Shown: positions 1 through 6,432, counted from the first letter of the stretch. The stretch is 7,864 nucleotides of DNA from MD308 sp051888795 (GCA_051888795.1 JBJFCD010000242.1:1-7864), one strand, 5' to 3'. The notes: generated by a model not told the origin, from the sequence alone. Program-made: numbers and translations.

Positions 1-1
1 A

Positions 2-586
2 GGTGGCATGCCTGAGATGGTATTTGAATATATTCTTAAGAAAAATGGTATTGATCCCCAAAAAGATCTAAATATTGATCAGAGTATCGATTTTGGATCT
101 ACTGCTGCCGCATTTTCCGGTGGTCAGGGTGACTTCAGCGTTGAATTCGAACCATCCGCAACTTCCCTCGAAAAAGAAGGCAACGGGTACGTTGTTGCGT
201 CTCTTGGTGTCGATAGCGGTTATGTTCCATACACTGCATTTTCCGCAAAGCAGAGCTATATAGAAAAAAATCCTGAAGTCATTCAGGGATTCACAAATGC
301 CTTACAAAAAGGTATGAACTATGTACAGACACATACCCCTCAGGAGATTGCATCTGTAATAGCCCCTCAATTTAAGGAAACTGATCTTAGTACAATTACC
401 ACAATCGTGACACGCTACTATGATCAGGATACCTGGAAAGACAATCTTATATTTGAAAAAGAAAGTTTTGAACTGCTTCAGGATATACTTGAGGAATCAG
501 GAGAACTTACCCAACGGGCGCCTTATGAAAAACTTGTAAACACAGAATTTTCAAAACAAGCTAAAAATCAACAGAGATCAGAGTAA
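2..586 (+). CDS. ABC transporter substrate-binding protein, NitT/TauT (NMT1-like) type, 5'-truncated
   Basis: This is the C-terminal 194 residues of a periplasmic-type (in Firmicutes, lipoprotein) solute receptor that hands a small substrate to an ABC importer. The reading frame is open to the left edge, and codons for two glycines precede the first visible Met, so that Met is internal and the true start, signal peptide and lipobox lie outside the window. The visible part resembles the second lobe of SsuA/TauA/ThiY-like proteins: a GDFSVEFEP ligand-pocket strand, then GYVPYTAFSAKQSYIEKNPE, followed by the family's helical stretch (VIQGFTNALQKGMNYVQ). The tail is polar and ends KNQQRSE. The permease and ATPase genes would be expected upstream and are not seen. 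The substrate (sulfonate, nitrate, pyrimidine precursor or other) cannot be told from this fragment. The family call is by recognition of sequence pattern and is fairly secure. Confidence 0.85.
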   Translation, partial: GGMPEMVFEYILKKNGIDPQKDLNIDQSIDFGSTAAAFSGGQGDFSVEFEPSATSLEKEGNGYVVASLGVDSGYVPYTAFSAKQSYIEKNPEVIQGFTNALQKGMNYVQTHTPQEIASVIAPQFKETDLSTITTIVTRYYDQDTWKDNLIFEKESFELLQDILEESGELTQRAPYEKLVNTEFSKQAKNQQRSE

Positions 587-609
587 ACGTATAGTACTTT
601 AAAACAGCC

Positions 610-646
610 ACAGGGACAGGAGTGATCAATTTCTCTCTGTCCCTGT
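610..646. terminator. Shared bidirectional terminator between convergent genes
   Basis: A 9-bp GC-rich stem (CAGGGACAG at 611-619 with CTGTCCCTG at 637-645) is extended by an A-T pair at 610/646 and sits between the plus-strand receptor gene and the minus-strand HAD gene. On the plus strand it is followed by TTTATAT. On the minus strand a TTTT run follows a few bases after the stem. Both tracts are modest, but the position between two convergent stop codons fits a terminator serving both sides. Confidence 0.75.
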
Positions 647-660
647 TTATATCTCTCATT

Positions 661-1452
661 CTAAATCAATCCATATTTTTTTATCGCGAATTCAATACCA
701 TCTTCCTCTACATTTTTTGTCACAAATTCTGTATATGGATCTAAAGATTCCGAATGTTCACCTACTGCAATCGTATGAACTGCATATTCAAACATAGGAA
801 GGTCATTTGCACTGTCACCAAATACATAAATCTGATCCATGTCCATTGCAAACTTCTGCCGTATAAAATCAATCGCAGTCGCTTTTGAAAATCCTTTAGG
901 AACAATTTCATAACGTCCACGCTCTCTGTCTATAATATCCATATCTCTTCCAATATCATCAAAAAAGTTCTTCACATCACTATATGAATCAGTAAAGATA
1001 AAAAGCTTATCAAACATCTCTACGGTTTCTTTCGAAACTATTTTGTGTCCCAAACCCATCTTTCCGTATCTATCACGCATGCGCTCAATTCCATTAAAGC
1101 GTGAAGACACAGCTGTAAAATAAAGATCCTCTGTTGCTTCCAAAACCGCATCTATTTTACAAATGGACATTTTTTCAACAATCTCCTTGCTTCTTTTCAT
1201 ATTCACATAATAATGTAGAAGTACTTCGTCCTGAAATAAAAGATACGTACCACATCCACATAAAAATCCATCAAATTCAAATTTTTTTATCTCATGCTGA
1301 ATACTGCAAATAGTCCTTCCGGTATTAATAAATACAAGGTGTCCATTTTCTTTTGCTTTTAAAATAGCTTCTAATGCACTTCTCTGAATAATTCCTGTAT
1401 GGTTATTTGTAAGTGTTCCATCAATGTCAAAAAATAATGCTGATTTTTTCAT
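661..1452 (-). CDS. Cof-type HAD-superfamily phosphatase
   Basis: A 263-residue cytoplasmic haloacid-dehalogenase-type hydrolase, expected to dephosphorylate small phospho-metabolites such as sugar phosphates or nucleotides, with Mg2+. All four HAD motifs are visible: motif I DIDGT at 9-13 (nucleophile D9, acid/base D11), motif II with T44 in FINTGRT, motif III Lys K190 in GFSKATA, and motif IV GDSANDLPM at 212-220 (D213, D217). The large insert between motifs II and III (about residues 80-185) is the C2-type cap that defines the Cof/YbiV/SupH subfamily, and the length is normal for it. The ATG start has an AAAGGAGA ribosome binding site at 1456-1463. The gene appears monocistronic, with its own promoter near 1512-1540 and the terminator at 610-646. 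Substrates in this subfamily are broad and cannot be predicted from sequence alone. Confidence 0.92.
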   Translation of the reverse strand: MKKSALFFDIDGTLTNNHTGIIQRSALEAILKAKENGHLVFINTGRTICSIQHEIKKFEFDGFLCGCGTYLLFQDEVLLHYYVNMKRSKEIVEKMSICKIDAVLEATEDLYFTAVSSRFNGIERMRDRYGKMGLGHKIVSKETVEMFDKLFIFTDSYSDVKNFFDDIGRDMDIIDRERGRYEIVPKGFSKATAIDFIRQKFAMDMDQIYVFGDSANDLPMFEYAVHTIAVGEHSESLDPYTEFVTKNVEEDGIEFAIKKYGLI

Positions 1453-1511
1453 CTGTCTCCTTTTTGTCGAATTGTCTAAATATTTTCTTCTCTTCTGTTA
1501 CCATGTATCGA

Positions 1512-1540
1512 ATTATAACATAGTACAATACATTTGTCCC
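1512..1540 (-). promoter_or_regulatory. Extended -10 promoter of the HAD phosphatase gene
   Basis: On the minus strand a perfect TATAAT (1512-1517) is preceded by TGT, giving an extended -10 element. Seventeen bases upstream is GGGACA (1535-1540), a partial -35 match. Transcription would start near 1505, giving a leader of about 50 nt before the HAD start codon. It lies just downstream of the CarD-type gene's terminator, so the HAD gene is likely transcribed independently. Confidence 0.7.
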
Positions 1541-1557
1541 AATAAAATATTTCCTGT

Positions 1558-1587
1558 AAAAAAAGAAAAGGGGTCTTTATCCCTTTT
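1558..1587 (-). terminator. Intrinsic terminator of the CarD-type gene, overlapping its stop codon
   Basis: In the minus-strand transcript AAAAGGG (1581-1587) pairs with CCCTTTT (1566-1572) across an 8-nt loop that contains the TAA stop codon. The stem is followed by C and then seven U residues (1558-1564). This is a good Rho-independent terminator. Its upstream arm lies inside the last codons of the gene. Confidence 0.85.
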
Positions 1588-2092
1588 CTGTATGAGTCTG
1601 AATTTGATCTGTTATATATTTTTGAACCTTTTCCTTAGATATTCCAAGTGCAATTGCCAATTCTCCATATAAAAAGCGTTCTGCACAATTTAAATATCTG
1701 TCATCTACATTAATTACCTTCTTTCCTTCAGAAATGCGTTCTCTCTTTCTAAAATAAGAAGTTTTTATCAACGACACCCATAATCTGCATTGATTTTGAA
1801 ATAATGCATCCCGATATATACTTTCCCGCCGCTTTTCATCACCAACATTTAATATTTCAATATTAGGCATGTCTTCAATCAATTTACTTGCTTCATCATT
1901 TGACATTATTTTACGTAACTGCTTTTCTTCACTGCCTACCGGCACGTAGAGTGTTCCACCCTCATCATATAATGGCCGCAACGTATAATATTCTTTTTTT
2001 CTGTCAGAACATCTCATGTCAAGCCTTCCAATATTTGTTACTTCGCAGACACCCTCCTTATAATGTGCCACCTGATCTCCAATTTTGAACAT
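1577..2092 (-). CDS. CarD/CdnL-family transcriptional regulator
   Basis: A 171-residue protein of the CarD_CdnL_TRCF family. Members bind the RNA polymerase beta subunit through an N-terminal Tudor-like domain and modulate open-complex formation at promoters. That domain spans about residues 1-60: it opens with MFKIGDQVAHYKEGVCEV and contains the strand-rich YYTLRPLYDEGGTLYVPV at 35-52. The rest is a helical domain of the CarD type, with the pattern ERFLYGELAIALGISKEKV near 138-156. Length fits the family. The ATG is preceded by AGGAGGT (2097-2103) with 4 nt spacing. A long structured leader precedes it and an intrinsic terminator overlaps its stop, so it is probably monocistronic. Family assignment is firm. 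Whether it is the main housekeeping CarD or a paralogue cannot be told here. Confidence 0.88.
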   Translation of the reverse strand: MFKIGDQVAHYKEGVCEVTNIGRLDMRCSDRKKEYYTLRPLYDEGGTLYVPVGSEEKQLRKIMSNDEASKLIEDMPNIEILNVGDEKRRESIYRDALFQNQCRLWVSLIKTSYFRKRERISEGKKVINVDDRYLNCAERFLYGELAIALGISKEKVQKYITDQIQTHTEKG

Positions 2093-2291
2093 ATTTACCT
2101 CCTGTTCATTCTCTGACTTTTGTTACATCCCACCTGACAATATCTGCATTTCTGAAAAAGGATGTTGCCGGATATAACTACAAAACAGAAAAAGCGTACA
2201 ATCCAAGCATTATTTTCGCTTATAGACCGCACGCCAGCTCTCATCTGGATAACATCTATGAAGTTCTCTTTTGCCGACACAATCCCTTTCA
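2093..2291 (-). promoter_or_regulatory. Structured 5' leader of the CarD-type gene
   Basis: About 200 nt lie between the predicted transcription start (near 2291) and the CarD-type start codon, far longer than the other leaders here. The minus-strand RNA contains a strong hairpin with a U-rich tail (listed separately as an attenuator). It also has complementary segments that could pair in alternative ways: GAUGUU (2251-2256) with AACAUC (2161-2166), or ACAUCC (2160-2165) with GGAUGU (2125-2130). The second pairing closes a stem about 20 nt upstream of the ribosome binding site. I recognise no known riboswitch class. A 65-codon open frame spans the leader from a TTG, but it has no ribosome binding site. 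Confidence 0.5.
2182..2234 (-). terminator. Candidate transcription attenuator in the CarD leader
   Basis: In minus-strand RNA, 2224-2234 pairs with 2194-2204 over 11 bp. A 2-nt bulge (2222-2223) follows, then AAGC/GCUU (2218-2221 with 2205-2208) under a 9-nt loop. Four of the 15 pairs are G-U wobbles, which would be mismatches in plus-strand RNA, so the structure belongs to the minus-strand transcript. The stem is followed directly by UUUUUCUGUUUU (2182-2193). This is the form of an intrinsic terminator, placed about 57 nt after the predicted transcription start and about 90 nt before the coding region. Confidence 0.6.
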
Positions 2292-2298
2292 ATAGTTA

Positions 2299-2327
2299 AT
2301 TATATCACGCAATTTTTTCAAACGTAA
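2299..2327 (-). promoter_or_regulatory. Extended -10 promoter upstream of the CarD-type gene
   Basis: On the minus strand a perfect TATAAT (2299-2304) is preceded by TGA, giving TGATATAAT, an extended -10. The base positions 17 nt upstream (TTACGT, 2322-2327) match the -35 consensus poorly, which an extended -10 can tolerate. Transcription would start near 2291, giving a leader of about 200 nt. Confidence 0.65.
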
Positions 2328-2361
2328 GGTATTTTTCAAATTTTTTTTGAATAATATACTT
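2326..2361. repeat. AT-rich imperfect inverted repeat between DUF975 and the CarD promoter
   Basis: Arms AAGGTATTTTTCAAA (2326-2340) and TTTGAATAATATACTT (2346-2361) can form about 14 bp with three single-base bulges around a 5-base T/A loop. It begins 30 nt after the DUF975 stop codon and abuts the -35 region of the CarD promoter. There is no U tract after it on the minus strand, so it is a weak terminator candidate. It could instead be a 3'-end stabilising hairpin or an operator. Confidence 0.4.
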
Positions 2362-2391
2362 GTTTACTGGTAAAACACCTCAATAATGTTC

Positions 2392-3117
2392 TTATCGAAT
2401 ATAGCCTTCCTGATATGCTTTTCCCTTATTATATGCATAAAGTTCTGCCATCGTTGCCTCAACATATGGTGTTACATAAAAAATTCCCGCAAGTCCGCAT
2501 GTAATACCTGAGACAAAATACCATCCGATAAATGACAGTTGCAGCACAAAAGCATCCCATTTTTCACCATCCATCATCCTTTTACTGATTGCGAAAGCTT
2601 CTCTTCTGTCCATTCCCGGATTCTCTGCTAAAATATATGGTATCATTAGATACTCCAGCCCTTTAATAATACCTGGGACAATAAGCAGCATAGACCATAA
2701 CATAGTAAAAAGATCTTTAAGAAACATCGTAACTACCAGATTTCCATAATGACCGGAACGAAAGCCATCCAATACTGTTCCGACAGCTGGAAGATCAGAA
2801 CGGTTCTGAATAAAAAATCTGTTTGCTCCTATACGCAGCACATTACCGACAAAAATCGAAAATAATACTCCAAGAATGCTAAGCGTTACACCTACTGCCG
2901 CCAATGCCATAACTATTCCTGAATGAATCCCCCAGAAACTGCTTCCTGATGATACCGTTCCATCTGACTGTTGTATATAATCAACACCATTTCTCACTCC
3001 GCTTGTCGCACCACCGGATGATATAAGCATAACAATAAAACCTACTCCCACACACGGCCAGTAGTTTCTTTTAAAATTCGTTTTTGCGTTATATTTTAAC
3101 TGTTCTCTTGTCCACAT
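2392..3117 (-). CDS. DUF975-family integral membrane protein
   Basis: A 241-residue polytopic membrane protein of the DUF975 family, which is widespread in Firmicutes and has no established function. The short cytoplasmic-looking N terminus (MWTREQLKYNAKTNFKRNYW) is the family's typical opening. Hydrophobic segments lie near residues 21-36, 66-92, 126-150 and 192-222, with shorter ones around 152-164. The conserved soluble block ENPGMDRREAFAISKRMM followed by DGEKW at about 165-187, then LSFIGWYF and a final VTPYVEATMAELY, are family hallmarks. The ATG has an AAGGAGGT site (3124-3131). It starts 34 nt after the ABC-F stop codon with no promoter or terminator visible between them, so it is likely the last gene of the dsdA/ABC-F transcript. 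No clear terminator follows it. Confidence 0.85.
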   Translation of the reverse strand: MWTREQLKYNAKTNFKRNYWPCVGVGFIVMLISSGGATSGVRNGVDYIQQSDGTVSSGSSFWGIHSGIVMALAAVGVTLSILGVLFSIFVGNVLRIGANRFFIQNRSDLPAVGTVLDGFRSGHYGNLVVTMFLKDLFTMLWSMLLIVPGIIKGLEYLMIPYILAENPGMDRREAFAISKRMMDGEKWDAFVLQLSFIGWYFVSGITCGLAGIFYVTPYVEATMAELYAYNKGKAYQEGYIR

Positions 3118-3151
3118 AATATTACCTCCTTTGGCATGTTACTTTCTGCCT

Positions 3152-5008
3152 CTACTTTGTATTCTCAATGCGCTCATTTAAGTCATTAAGATACACCCAC
3201 CGTTCCATTTTTTCTTCCAGTTCCTTTTCTGTTTCTTCTTTCTTTTTTAAAAGTTCTCCCAATTTTACCGAATTTGTTGCATTTGCCGCCATATCACTGT
3301 TAATCTTTTCGATTGTATCCTCCAGCAAAGCGATATCATCATCAATTGTCTCAAATTCTTTTTGCTCTTTAAATGTGAATTTCAGCTTTTTTTCTCGATT
3401 TTTCCATGTGCTTTTTGAATCAGATTTCATCGAAGCATCTAAACTGTCTTTTGAACTATTTTTCGGATTAATATTTTTCCCGGAAATTATATTTCCGGTA
3501 TTCTCTTTTTCAATCAAAGATTCTATTTCTTTTTTCAAAAGATAGTCTGAATATCCTCCTTCAAACTGGCGAACCACACCTCCCTCTTCAAAAGCAAATA
3601 TCCTCCTTACAGTTCGATCAAGAAAATATCTGTCATGAGATACTATGATAATAATTCCATCAAAACCATCCAGATAGTCCTCCAATATTGTCAATGTCTG
3701 AATATCCAGATCATTTGTTGGCTCATCGAGAATCAGTACATTAGGCGAACTCATTAGCACACGCAAAAGATATAGCCTTCTTTTTTCTCCTCCGGACAGT
3801 TTTTCAATCTTTGACCATTGCATAGCTCCGTCAAACAAAAATTTTTCAAGCATTTGTGATGCGGTAATTTTCCCATCAGAAGTAGTAATATACTCTCCCA
3901 CTTCCTTAACATAATCTATAACTTTCATAGATTCATCCATATATTCATTTTCCTGGGAAAAATAACCTGTCCTGATTGTCTGTCCCGTCTCTACATATCC
4001 TGAATCAGGCTTAACTATCCCACAGATAATTTTCAAAAGTGTGCTTTTTCCACAACCGTTAGGACCGATAATACCTATCCTGTCATTTTTCAGAAATATA
4101 TAATTGTAATCATTTATCAGGCATCTTTCATCATAAGACTTTGTAATGCCCATAAGTTCAATTGTCTTTTTTCCCATTCTTGATGCAACCGAATCCAGTT
4201 CCACCTTTTTCTCTGCCTGGATATCTTCAATATCCTGCATCGCTTTGATTCGGTCAATATGTGCTTTCTGTTTTGTACTTCTGGCTCTTGCACCTCGGCT
4301 TAGCCATTCAAGCTCTGTTCTAAGAAGACTTTTCCTCTTTCTTTCTGTCGCAAGCTCCATATTCTGGCGTTCTTCTTTTAATCTGACAAATTCCGAATAA
4401 CTCCCAGGATAGCTATATAATTTCCCTCTATCAACTTCAACAATCCTATTAGCTACACGATCAAGGAAGTATCTGTCATGCGTTACCATAAGAATTGCCC
4501 CACGGAATGAGATCAAATATTCCTCAAGCCATCCTGACATTTCATTGTCTAAATGATTGGTTGGTTCATCAAGAATAAGAATATCAGAAGAAGTAAGTAA
4601 AGCATTTACCAATGCTATCCTCTTTTTCTGTCCCCCTGACATATGTGTTACTGATTCATCATAATCTTTGAAGCCCAATTGATTTAACATTGATTTTGCC
4701 TCTGCCTCAATCGTCCATTGATTCAGTTCATCTATATTATTTTCAATTGCCGCCTCAAGCACCGTTGCTTCTTTTTTGAAAATCGGAGTCTGTGGAAGAT
4801 AGCAAACCTTGATCTGATTTCCCATGCTGATTTTTCCAGAGTCACTTTCTTCCACTCCGGCAGCTATTTTGAGAAGTGTAGACTTTCCCATACCATTGAT
4901 ACCAATAACACCTATTTTTTCATTTTCGTTAATGCTGAACCCAACATCATCAAGAAGAACTCTGTCCGTATACGCTTTTGTAATATGTTCCATCGTTAAC
5001 AAATTCAT
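3152..5008 (-). CDS. uup: ABC-F family ATPase, Uup type
   Basis: A 618-residue soluble protein with two ABC ATPase domains and no membrane segments, so it is an ABC-F protein and not a transporter. NBD1 has Walker A GINGMGKST (36-44), signature SGGQ (124-127), Walker B ILILDE with E148 and the H-loop H177. NBD2 has GPNGCGKST (315-323), LSGGE (404-408), VLILDE with E429 and H458, so both sites look catalytically intact. The interdomain linker (about 205-275) contains ELEWLSRGARARSTKQKAHID, and the C terminus (about 545-615) is a charged coiled coil. Both are Uup features, and the length is close to that of E. coli Uup (635 residues). Uup proteins act at ribosomes and bind branched DNA; antibiotic-resistance ABC-F proteins are related but usually lack this C-terminal coiled coil. 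The start codon has only a weak GAGGA about 15 nt away and lies 20 nt after the dsdA stop, which suggests translational coupling. Confidence 0.9.
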   Translation of the reverse strand: MNLLTMEHITKAYTDRVLLDDVGFSINENEKIGVIGINGMGKSTLLKIAAGVEESDSGKISMGNQIKVCYLPQTPIFKKEATVLEAAIENNIDELNQWTIEAEAKSMLNQLGFKDYDESVTHMSGGQKKRIALVNALLTSSDILILDEPTNHLDNEMSGWLEEYLISFRGAILMVTHDRYFLDRVANRIVEVDRGKLYSYPGSYSEFVRLKEERQNMELATERKRKSLLRTELEWLSRGARARSTKQKAHIDRIKAMQDIEDIQAEKKVELDSVASRMGKKTIELMGITKSYDERCLINDYNYIFLKNDRIGIIGPNGCGKSTLLKIICGIVKPDSGYVETGQTIRTGYFSQENEYMDESMKVIDYVKEVGEYITTSDGKITASQMLEKFLFDGAMQWSKIEKLSGGEKRRLYLLRVLMSSPNVLILDEPTNDLDIQTLTILEDYLDGFDGIIIIVSHDRYFLDRTVRRIFAFEEGGVVRQFEGGYSDYLLKKEIESLIEKENTGNIISGKNINPKNSSKDSLDASMKSDSKSTWKNREKKLKFTFKEQKEFETIDDDIALLEDTIEKINSDMAANATNSVKLGELLKKKEETEKELEEKMERWVYLNDLNERIENTK

Positions 5009-5028
5009 AAACTTAATCTTTCATCCTC

Positions 5029-6348
5029 TTATAAAAATGTATTTTTATATTCCTGCCTTATTTCTTCCGGCACAAGACTTCCTCCTGTTGCCCATACAAC
5101 ATGAACTGCAGATTCTATCTTATCAGACAGATTCTCTTTTTCCAGATACTTTTTAGTTTCCGTATATTCTGATAACTTGAGTGGACCTTCAAAAGCCGCA
5201 CAGGAACTCGGTTCAATAAAAATCTTCTCGGTATCCCACAATGCTCTCATATATTCATACAGCCATTTATCTTCCACTGTAAATTCCCCGGAGAGCAATG
5301 GTTCCATCACCTTTCCGACAAACCCGGAAGGTCTTCCAACCGCAAGTCCGTCTGCATGTGTAAGCCCCGTAAGTCCCACATCCTGTACACAGATCTCATT
5401 GTGAAGCCCTGTTGCCATTCCGAGGATCATACATGGAGCCTGCGTAGGCTCTACAAAAAACACATGTACATAATCTCCCCATATTTCTTTTAAACCGAAT
5501 GTTACACCGCCCGGTGCCCCACCAACACCACACGGAATGTACACAAACAAAGGATGCTCCTCATCAACACAGATTCCCTGTTCATCCATCTGCGCTTTCA
5601 GACGTCTTGCTGCCACTGCGTATCCTAAAAAAAGATTTTTGGAATTTTCATCATCTACAAAATAACTTCTGGGATTATCATCAGATTCTTTTCTTCCCTG
5701 TTTCACGGCTTCGCTGTAATCTGATTCATATTCTATAACTTTAACCCCATGGCTTTTAAGCATATCTTTTTTCCATTGTTTTGCGTCTGCCGACATATGA
5801 ACGATCACCTGATATCCTATGGCAGCGCTTGTAATACCTATACTTAATCCCAGATTACCTGTAGAGCCAACCTGAATCGTATATTTTTCAAAAAATTTTC
5901 TGCACTCTTCATCTGCCAGACGGGAATAATCATCTTCTAATGTAATCAGACCAGCATCCAGCGCCAGATCTTCTGTATGTTTCAACACTTCATAAATCCC
6001 GCCTCTTGCTTTTACAGAACCTGCCACTGCCAGATGACTATCCTGTTTAAGCAAGAGCCTTCCCCCTATTTTCACATTATATGTCTCCTCAAGATATTCC
6101 TGCATCTTTGGAATTGGTGTCAACGCAGATTCAATGATTCCTTTCGTATCTATTGTTTCAGGGAAACATTTCATAATAAACGGGGCAAATCTTTCAAGTC
6201 TTTCCTGAGCATCATTTATATCTTCAATTGTCATTTCAAGCTTTTTTTCTGCATCTTTCCATGGAATCTTTTCTGGATTTATCCAGCCCACTTCTTTTGC
6301 CTTCGATATCTGTTTTACAACATCGATTTCCATATAATCTTTTCCCAT
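5029..6348 (-). CDS. dsdA: D-serine ammonia-lyase (D-serine dehydratase)
   Basis: A 439-residue cytoplasmic PLP enzyme that converts D-serine to pyruvate and ammonia (EC 4.3.1.18), giving a carbon/nitrogen source and removing toxic D-serine. The PLP Schiff-base lysine is K113 in AGSVKARGGIYEVL, the DsdA signature. The phosphate-binding loop is GSTGNLG (161-167), and further family blocks are PCGVGGAPGGV (272-282), GLTHADGLAVGRPSGFVG (328-345) and EPSSCAAFEGP (379-389). Length matches E. coli DsdA (442). The frame stays open 16 codons further to a GTG, but the ATG at 6348 has AAGGAGG (6353-6359) directly upstream and gives the expected N terminus, so I place the start there. It heads the dsdA/ABC-F/DUF975 run and follows the purine permease gene. 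No DsdC-type regulator or D-serine permease (DsdX) is in the window. Confidence 0.95.
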   Translation of the reverse strand: MGKDYMEIDVVKQISKAKEVGWINPEKIPWKDAEKKLEMTIEDINDAQERLERFAPFIMKCFPETIDTKGIIESALTPIPKMQEYLEETYNVKIGGRLLLKQDSHLAVAGSVKARGGIYEVLKHTEDLALDAGLITLEDDYSRLADEECRKFFEKYTIQVGSTGNLGLSIGITSAAIGYQVIVHMSADAKQWKKDMLKSHGVKVIEYESDYSEAVKQGRKESDDNPRSYFVDDENSKNLFLGYAVAARRLKAQMDEQGICVDEEHPLFVYIPCGVGGAPGGVTFGLKEIWGDYVHVFFVEPTQAPCMILGMATGLHNEICVQDVGLTGLTHADGLAVGRPSGFVGKVMEPLLSGEFTVEDKWLYEYMRALWDTEKIFIEPSSCAAFEGPLKLSEYTETKKYLEKENLSDKIESAVHVVWATGGSLVPEEIRQEYKNTFL

Positions 6349-6352
6349 AAGT

Positions 6353-6359
6353 CCTCCTT
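6353..6359 (-). promoter_or_regulatory. Ribosome binding site deciding the dsdA start
   Basis: AAGGAGG on the minus strand sits 4 nt before the ATG at 6348. The upstream in-frame GTG at 6396 lies within a hairpin and has no such site, so the shorter product is preferred. Confidence 0.85.
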
Positions 6360-6381
6360 CTGACATCACCTTCATATGTGG

Positions 6382-6413
6382 AAAGGGGCATATCACTTTT
6401 GATATACCCCTTT
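6382..6413 (-). promoter_or_regulatory. Strong hairpin between purine permease and dsdA
   Basis: In minus-strand RNA, AAAGGGGTATATC (6401-6413) pairs with GATATGCCCCTTT (6382-6394) over 13 bp, with a single G-U wobble, around a 6-nt loop. It begins 19 nt after the permease stop codon. The sequence after the stem is CCACATATG and not a U tract; the only U residues are the three that close the stem. It may be a leaky terminator, a processing or mRNA-stability element, or a regulatory hairpin for dsdA, whose ribosome binding site is about 23 nt downstream. Confidence 0.6.
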
Positions 6414-6432
6414 TGCTATCATGTCCTGGTTT

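Noticed and set aside
8..586. Treating the first plus-strand gene as complete from the ATG at position 8.
   Set aside because: The frame is open to the window edge, no ribosome binding site is visible, and the protein begins in the middle of the receptor fold without a signal peptide.
1424..1672. An 82-codon plus-strand open frame across the HAD/CarD intergenic region.
   Set aside because: It overlaps the HAD promoter, the CarD terminator and both flanking genes on the other strand, and has no ribosome binding site or family resemblance.
2093..2291. A T-box-like riboswitch in the CarD leader, suggested by GAGAGCTGG-like and GGTGGGAT-like stretches.
   Set aside because: The conserved T-box core (GGTGGNACCGCG type) is absent, the order relative to the terminator hairpin is wrong, and CarD genes are not a T-box target.
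2095..2292. A 65-codon minus-strand open frame filling the CarD leader, starting with TTG and ending just before the CarD ribosome binding site.
   Set aside because: Its start would coincide with the predicted transcription start, there is no ribosome binding site, the protein resembles no family I know, and the RNA here is better explained by secondary structure.
3168..5156. Several plus-strand open frames of 84-125 codons opposite the ABC-F gene.
   Set aside because: They are rich in Ser, Phe and Ile in the way antisense frames of AT-rich genes are, lack ribosome binding sites, and lie wholly or mostly opposite a clear conserved gene.
5177..6363. Plus-strand open frames opposite dsdA.
   Set aside because: They are antisense shadows of a conserved enzyme gene with no binding site or recognisable domain.
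6349..6396. A longer dsdA product starting at GTG 6396.
   Set aside because: The extension encodes the intergenic hairpin arm, has no ribosome binding site, and is not expected in DsdA; the ATG at 6348 has a strong one.
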